Source: an uncultured Burkholderiales bacterium (GTDB lineage Bacteria; Pseudomonadota; Gammaproteobacteria; Burkholderiales; Burkholderiaceae_C). From it: a DNA stretch of 10,151 nt. How positions within the stretch are numbered: position 1 is the first letter of the stretch; the number at the start of each line of letters is the position of its first letter. Positions 6,660 through 10,151 of this stretch are shown here, in pieces. Location: NCBI GenBank assembly GCA_903856995.1, contig CAIODK010000190.1:1-10151 (forward strand), in the 5' to 3' direction. The translations under genes were made by a program, and so were the position numbers. Below the pieces are notes generated by a model. The model saw nothing but the letters and a program-made list of their open reading frames with translations. It had not been told where the DNA came from and made no database searches.

Positions 6660-7526
6660 ATGGCAGCAGGTAAGGAAATACGCGGCAAGATCAAATCGGT
6701 GGAAAACACCAAGAAGATCACAAAGGCCATGGAAATGGTGGCCGCGTCAAAAATGCGTAAGGCGCAAGAACGCATGCGTGCGGCTCGCCCTTACAGCGAG
6801 AAGATTCGTCATGTCGCGGCTAACCTCGGCAAGGCCAATCCTGAGTACGTTCATCCCTTTATGGAGATCAACGGCGCTAAGGATCAAGGCTTTATCGTGG
6901 TGACCACGGACAAAGGCTTGTGCGGTGGACTCAATACCAACATTTTGCGTATGGTCTCCTTCGCCCTGCGCGACTTGCAAGCCGCTGGCCACAAAGCGAA
7001 AGCTGTGGCAATCGGTAACAAGGGTTTAGGCTTTTTGGGACGTTCGGGTGTTGAAGTTGTGGCGCATGCGACACAACTCGGCGACACACCGCACCTCGAT
7101 AAGTTGATTGGCCCCGTCAAGGTGTTGCTCGATGCGTATGTGAACGGTGAGATCAATTCGGTCAACCTGTGCTACACACGTTTCATCAACACCATGAAGC
7201 AAGAGTCTGTGGTTGAGCAACTTCTGCCTTTGTCGGCCGAAGTGCTCAAAACGCACGAAGTGCACAGCACTTGGGACTATATCTACGAACCGGATGCGCA
7301 AGTCGTGATCGACGAGCTCTTGCTCCGCTACGTAGAAGCTATGGTGTATCAAGCCGTGGCTGAAAGTATGGCGTCCGAGCAATCGGCCCGTATGGTTGCG
7401 ATGAAGTCCGCGACCGACAACGCTGGGAACGTGATCAACGAACTCAAACTGGTTTACAACAAGACGCGTCAAGCTGCGATTACGAAAGAACTTTCGGAAA
7501 TCGTTGCCGGTGCGGCTGCTGTCTGA
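6660..7526 (+). CDS. atpG: F-type ATP synthase subunit gamma
   Basis: Gamma is the central shaft that couples c-ring rotation to conformational change in beta. The 288-residue protein (E. coli 287) has the characteristic N-terminal helix with EIRGKIKSVENTKKITKAME (6-25), the segment VTTDKGLCGGLN (81-92) in the globular domain, and a C-terminal helix NELKLVYNKTRQAAITKE (260-277) that forms the antiparallel coiled coil with the N-terminus. A strong AAGGAG sits six bases before the ATG. No insertion of the cyanobacterial/chloroplast regulatory type is seen. Confidence 0.97.
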   Translation: MAAGKEIRGKIKSVENTKKITKAMEMVAASKMRKAQERMRAARPYSEKIRHVAANLGKANPEYVHPFMEINGAKDQGFIVVTTDKGLCGGLNTNILRMVSFALRDLQAAGHKAKAVAIGNKGLGFLGRSGVEVVAHATQLGDTPHLDKLIGPVKVLLDAYVNGEINSVNLCYTRFINTMKQESVVEQLLPLSAEVLKTHEVHSTWDYIYEPDAQVVIDELLLRYVEAMVYQAVAESMASEQSARMVAMKSATDNAGNVINELKLVYNKTRQAAITKELSEIVAGAAAV

Positions 7527-7547
7527 TTTTAATTTTTGGAGCAAAAA

Positions 7548-8951
7548 ATGGCTCATGCCCAAGGCAAGATTGTTCAATGTATTGGCGCTGTGGTGGACGT
7601 CGAGTTCCCGCGCGACCAAATGCCCAAGGTCTACGACGCGCTCAAGCTTGAGGGCACTGCCCTGACGCTTGAAGTGCAACAGCTGCTGGGTGACGGCATC
7701 GTCCGTACCATTGCGCTGGGAACCTCTGACGGTTTGCGTCGTGGTTTGATGGTGACTAACACTGGCGCGGGCATTACCGTTCCAGTGGGCAAAGCCACAC
7801 TCGGCCGCATCATGGACGTGTTGGGTAACCCCATCGACGAACGTGGTCCTGTCGATCAAACACAAACAGCCACGATTCACCGCAAGGCCCCAGCCTATGA
7901 CGAACTCAGCCCTTCGCAAGAATTGCTCGAGACCGGCATCAAGGTGATCGACTTGGTCTGTCCTTTCGCCAAAGGCGGTAAGGTCGGCTTGTTCGGTGGC
8001 GCCGGTGTGGGCAAAACAGTGAACATGATGGAACTCATCAACAACATCGCCAAGGCGCACAGCGGCTTGTCCGTGTTCGCTGGTGTGGGTGAACGTACTC
8101 GTGAAGGTAACGACTTCTATCACGAGATGGCCGACTCAGGCGTGGTGAACTTGAAAGACTTGAACGAGTCTAAAGTTGCCATGGTCTACGGTCAGATGAA
8201 CGAGCCTCCTGGCAACCGTTTGCGCGTCGCCTTGACAGGTTTAACCATCGCTGAATCATTCCGTGACGAAGGTAAAGACGTTTTGTTCTTTGTGGACAAC
8301 ATCTATCGCTACACCTTGGCCGGTACTGAAGTGTCTGCCTTGTTGGGTCGTATGCCTTCAGCTGTGGGTTATCAACCTACATTGGCTGAAGAAATGGGCC
8401 GTTTGCAAGAGCGTATTACGTCGACCAAAGTGGGTTCTATCACTTCCATCCAAGCCGTTTACGTGCCTGCCGATGACTTGACCGATCCTTCTCCAGCGAC
8501 TACTTTTGCTCACTTGGACTCCACCGTTGTGTTGAGCCGTGACATCGCTTCTTTGGGCATCTACCCAGCTGTGGATCCTTTGGATTCCACCAGCCGTCAG
8601 TTGGATCCTTTGGTCGTGGGTGAAGAGCATTACGCCACAGCTCGCGCTGTGCAAGGTACTTTGCAGCGTTACAAAGAATTGCGTGACATCATTGCGATTC
8701 TGGGCATGGACGAATTGGCTCCCGACGACAAGCTGGCTGTGGCCCGCGCTCGTAAGATCCAACGCTTCTTGTCACAACCGTTCCACGTCGCTGAAGTGTT
8801 CACTGGTTCACCCGGTAAATACGTGACCTTGGCTGAAACCATCCGTGGTTTCAAGATGATTGTGAACGGCGAGTGTGACCACTTGCCCGAGCAAGCCTTC
8901 TACATGGTCGGTACCATCGACGAAGCGTTCGAAAAAGCTAAAAAGATCTGA
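7548..8951 (+). CDS. atpD: F-type ATP synthase subunit beta
   Basis: Beta holds the catalytic sites for ATP synthesis and hydrolysis. The 467-residue product (E. coli 460) has Walker A GGAGVGKT (150-157, Lys156), catalytic Glu182 in GERTREGND, Walker B LFFVDN (246-251) and the adenine-pocket region before the C-terminal helical domain. The DELSEED loop that pushes on gamma reads DELAPDD (388-394). VDNIYRYTLAGTEVS (249-263) carries the Tyr/Tyr/Leu/Thr variant familiar in Burkholderiales, instead of the more common IFRFTQAGSEVS. The ATG at 7548 is chosen because TTGGAGC, which contains the ribosome binding site, lies 7 bases upstream; a TTG at 7536 in frame overlaps that site and would add only MEQK. 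Confidence 0.98.
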   Translation: MAHAQGKIVQCIGAVVDVEFPRDQMPKVYDALKLEGTALTLEVQQLLGDGIVRTIALGTSDGLRRGLMVTNTGAGITVPVGKATLGRIMDVLGNPIDERGPVDQTQTATIHRKAPAYDELSPSQELLETGIKVIDLVCPFAKGGKVGLFGGAGVGKTVNMMELINNIAKAHSGLSVFAGVGERTREGNDFYHEMADSGVVNLKDLNESKVAMVYGQMNEPPGNRLRVALTGLTIAESFRDEGKDVLFFVDNIYRYTLAGTEVSALLGRMPSAVGYQPTLAEEMGRLQERITSTKVGSITSIQAVYVPADDLTDPSPATTFAHLDSTVVLSRDIASLGIYPAVDPLDSTSRQLDPLVVGEEHYATARAVQGTLQRYKELRDIIAILGMDELAPDDKLAVARARKIQRFLSQPFHVAEVFTGSPGKYVTLAETIRGFKMIVNGECDHLPEQAFYMVGTIDEAFEKAKKI

Positions 8952-8959
8952 GAGATCCT

Positions 8960-9376
8960 ATGAGAACCATCCACGTAGATGTCGTCAGCGCAGAAGAGTC
9001 CATCTTCTCCGGCGAAGCCACTTTTGTGGCTTTGCCAGGCGAGGCGGGCGAGCTCGGTATTTATCCGCGCCACACGCCGCTGATTTCACGCATCCGTCCC
9101 GGTTCGGTGCGCATTCAGTTGGCTGATGGTGGTGAAGAGTTTGTGTTCGTTGCAGGTGGCATTCTTGAAGTGCAACCTGATTGCGTCACGGTCATGTCAG
9201 ACACCGCGGTTCGCGGCAAAGACATGGACGAAGAAAAAGCAAACGCTGCCAAACTCGCGGCTGAAGAAGCTATCAAGAACGCTAAAACAGACGTCGATAT
9301 GGCTCGTGCTCGCGCAGAGCTCACCATCTTGGCGGCTGAGTTGTCGGCCTTGCGTCGCTTTCGCGCACACAGATAA
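8960..9376 (+). CDS. atpC: F-type ATP synthase subunit epsilon
   Basis: Epsilon binds gamma and the c-ring and can inhibit ATP hydrolysis through its C-terminal helices. The 138-residue protein (E. coli 139) has the N-terminal beta-sandwich (about 1-85), with the conserved LPGEAGELGIYPRHTPL (25-41), and a C-terminal helical hairpin (about 88-135) rich in Ala, Glu and Lys. The Shine-Dalgarno is weak (AGAGA), with only 8 bases after the atpD stop, so translation is probably coupled to atpD. The last residues ALRRFRAHR are basic. It is the last gene before the operon terminator. Confidence 0.96.
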   Translation: MRTIHVDVVSAEESIFSGEATFVALPGEAGELGIYPRHTPLISRIRPGSVRIQLADGGEEFVFVAGGILEVQPDCVTVMSDTAVRGKDMDEEKANAAKLAAEEAIKNAKTDVDMARARAELTILAAELSALRRFRAHR

Positions 9377-9397
9377 TTCGGTTGCGCATTCGCATTC

Positions 9398-9429
9398 AAA
9401 AGCCCCCGTCTCGCGACTGGGGCTTTTTT
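9398..9429 (+). terminator. Intrinsic terminator of the atp operon
   Basis: AAAAGCCCC (9398-9406) pairs with GGGGCTTTT (9419-9427). The loop can extend the stem by GTC/GAC (9408-9410 with 9415-9417) around TCGC, with one C/T mismatch. Six T residues (9424-9429) follow the GC core. It starts 21 bases after the atpC stop. The A-run on the left gives a shorter U-run on the other strand, so some activity in reverse is possible. Confidence 0.93.
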
Positions 9430-9459
9430 ATTGTTCGAAAAAAGTGGACAATTTAGCCC

Positions 9460-9909
9460 ATGTCTAAAGCCAAACTTCTAGCAGCCACAGTCGGGGGCAG
9501 TGCCGATCATATTGAGGCGCAGTTCTACGAGGCATTACAAACCGGTGATATCGAAAAACTCATGGCCTGCTGGGCCGATGAAGATGACATCGTGTGCGTA
9601 CATCCAGGCGGCCCTCGGCTAATTGGCAATGCCAGCATACGCGCTGCATTTGAGGCTATGTTTGCCAACGGCACTATCGCGGCCAGACCCGAGCATGTCT
9701 GCAAAGTTGAGTCATTGACCAGCGCCATGCACAACGTGCAAGAGCGCATTGCCTTACTCACCACCGACGGCACACAAGAAGCCGTGGTGGTCGCTACCAA
9801 CGTCTATCAGCGCACCCCGCAAGGGTGGCGGATGGTGGCGCATCACGCCAGTCCTGGATCCGCCACAAGCCATACCGAGACACACGAAGCCCCGCAGGTT
9901 TTGCATTGA
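9460..9909 (+). CDS. SnoaL-like / NTF2-fold protein (DUF4440-like)
   Basis: The 149-residue cytoplasmic-looking protein has features of the SnoaL/NTF2-like cone fold: an N-terminal helix (ADHIEAQFYEALQTGDIEKL, about 15-34), then W..EDDIVCVHPGG (38-51), RLIGNASIRAAFEAMF (53-68), and a C-terminal strand pair VVVATNVYQRTPQGWRMVAHHASP. Members are variously small-molecule binding domains, cyclases or isomerases; no specific substrate can be named. His48 and the two histidines at 128-129 are candidate pocket residues, by inference only. It starts 31 bases after the atp terminator stem, so it needs its own promoter or read-through; no clear promoter is seen, and the Shine-Dalgarno (GTGGA) is weak. 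Its stop overlaps the start of the next gene, so the two are probably cotranscribed. Confidence 0.85.
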   Translation: MSKAKLLAATVGGSADHIEAQFYEALQTGDIEKLMACWADEDDIVCVHPGGPRLIGNASIRAAFEAMFANGTIAARPEHVCKVESLTSAMHNVQERIALLTTDGTQEAVVVATNVYQRTPQGWRMVAHHASPGSATSHTETHEAPQVLH

Positions 9910-10151
9910 TCTGGAACTACCGTGCGCCTTGGTGGTTGCCGGGCGGTAACGCACAAACAATTTACGCCGCGAAGCTAGCACCAAGACATGGTGAGCGAGC
10001 CCCCAGATGGTCACGTGAGCGTTGGGATACGCCAGACGGTGACTTCGTCGACATCGATTGGCTAGTTCAAGAGCCATACCAAGAGCCACACAAAGAGCTA
10101 GACAAGCCCTTGCTCATCCTGTTTCATGGGTTGGAAGGGTCATCAAGCAGC
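9906..10151 (+). CDS. YheT-type alpha/beta hydrolase, N-terminal 82 residues (runs off right edge)
   Basis: An open frame continues to the right edge and begins with TTG at 9906, overlapping the SnoaL-like stop (TTGA, 9906-9909). The product begins (M)IWNYRAPWWLPGGNAQTIYA, the family hallmark of YheT/EMB8-type hydrolases (WLPGG-x-xQTI), and reaches LLILFHGLEGSSSS, the oxyanion-hole strand and loop. The nucleophile and the rest of the triad lie beyond the window. No ATG or GTG in frame precedes the homology, and AGG lies 7 bases before the TTG, so TTG is the best start. Substrate is unknown; homologues are putative esterases. The overlap suggests translational coupling to the upstream SnoaL-like gene. 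Confidence 0.85.
   Translation, partial: MIWNYRAPWWLPGGNAQTIYAAKLAPRHGERAPRWSRERWDTPDGDFVDIDWLVQEPYQEPHKELDKPLLILFHGLEGSSSS

Noticed and set aside
7026..8123. Long - strand frame of 365 codons across atpG/atpD
   Set aside because: It lies antisense to two highly conserved genes; its His/Thr/Val-rich translation resembles no family and is the usual by-product of biased codon use on the opposite strand.
8573..8610. Imperfect direct repeat with GGATCCTTTGG-like units in atpD
   Set aside because: It encodes the conserved protein segment DPLDSTSRQLDPL; the DNA repeat follows from the protein sequence.
1..10151. Mobile elements, CRISPR, tRNA/rRNA genes, or a new defence/biosynthetic system
   Set aside because: Almost all of the window is accounted for by conserved core genes; no direct repeat arrays, transposase, integrase, or structured RNA was seen, and no gap exceeds 140 bases.

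Overview
The window carries a complete, intact F1Fo-ATP synthase operon (atpI-atpB-atpE-atpF-atpH-atpA-atpG-atpD-atpC) on the + strand. It is divergently paired with the lipoate genes ybeD/DUF493-lipB-lipA on the - strand. The AtpA/AtpD/AtpE sequences, the adjacent lipoate genes, and the two genes after atpC (SnoaL/NTF2-like protein, YheT-type hydrolase) fit a betaproteobacterium of the Burkholderiales, most likely Comamonadaceae. Base composition looks moderate rather than the high GC of many comamonads, so a freshwater genus such as Limnohabitans or Rhodoferax is a guess; genus is not resolved from sequence alone.

Layout. Positions 1-117 (- strand) hold the first 39 codons of a gene that runs off the left edge; it is not confidently identified. 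Positions 118-254 are a non-coding spacer with a small AT-only inverted repeat just after lipA. Positions 255-2258 (- strand) are lipA, lipB and ybeD, transcribed in the order ybeD-lipB-lipA; ybeD and lipB overlap by 4 bases (GTGA). Positions 2259-2368 are a divergent intergenic region with candidate overlapping promoters. Positions 2369-9376 are the nine atp genes in the classical Fo-then-F1 order, separated by gaps of 8 to 51 bases. A strong intrinsic terminator lies at 9398-9429. Positions 9460-9909 encode a small SnoaL/NTF2-like protein. From 9906 to the right edge is the start of a YheT-type alpha/beta hydrolase, read from a TTG that overlaps the previous stop.

How it works together. YbeD, LipB and LipA serve lipoyl cofactor assembly, which the 2-oxoacid dehydrogenases feeding the TCA cycle and respiration require. 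The atp operon encodes the membrane rotor/stator (a, c, b) and the catalytic head (delta, alpha, gamma, beta, epsilon) that turns the resulting proton gradient into ATP. All catalytic residues checked are present (AtpB Arg213, AtpE Asp60, AtpA Walker A and arginine finger, AtpD Walker A and catalytic Glu182), so the enzyme should be a working proton-coupled ATP synthase.

I found no mobile element, CRISPR array, defence system, RNA gene or clearly new system. Most of the window is conserved core-genome content. The points worth a second look are small: two edge genes lacking an ATG-to-stop frame, the shared promoter region, a pyrimidine-rich leader before atpE, an intercistronic hairpin between lipB and lipA, and a variant DELSEED motif in AtpD.
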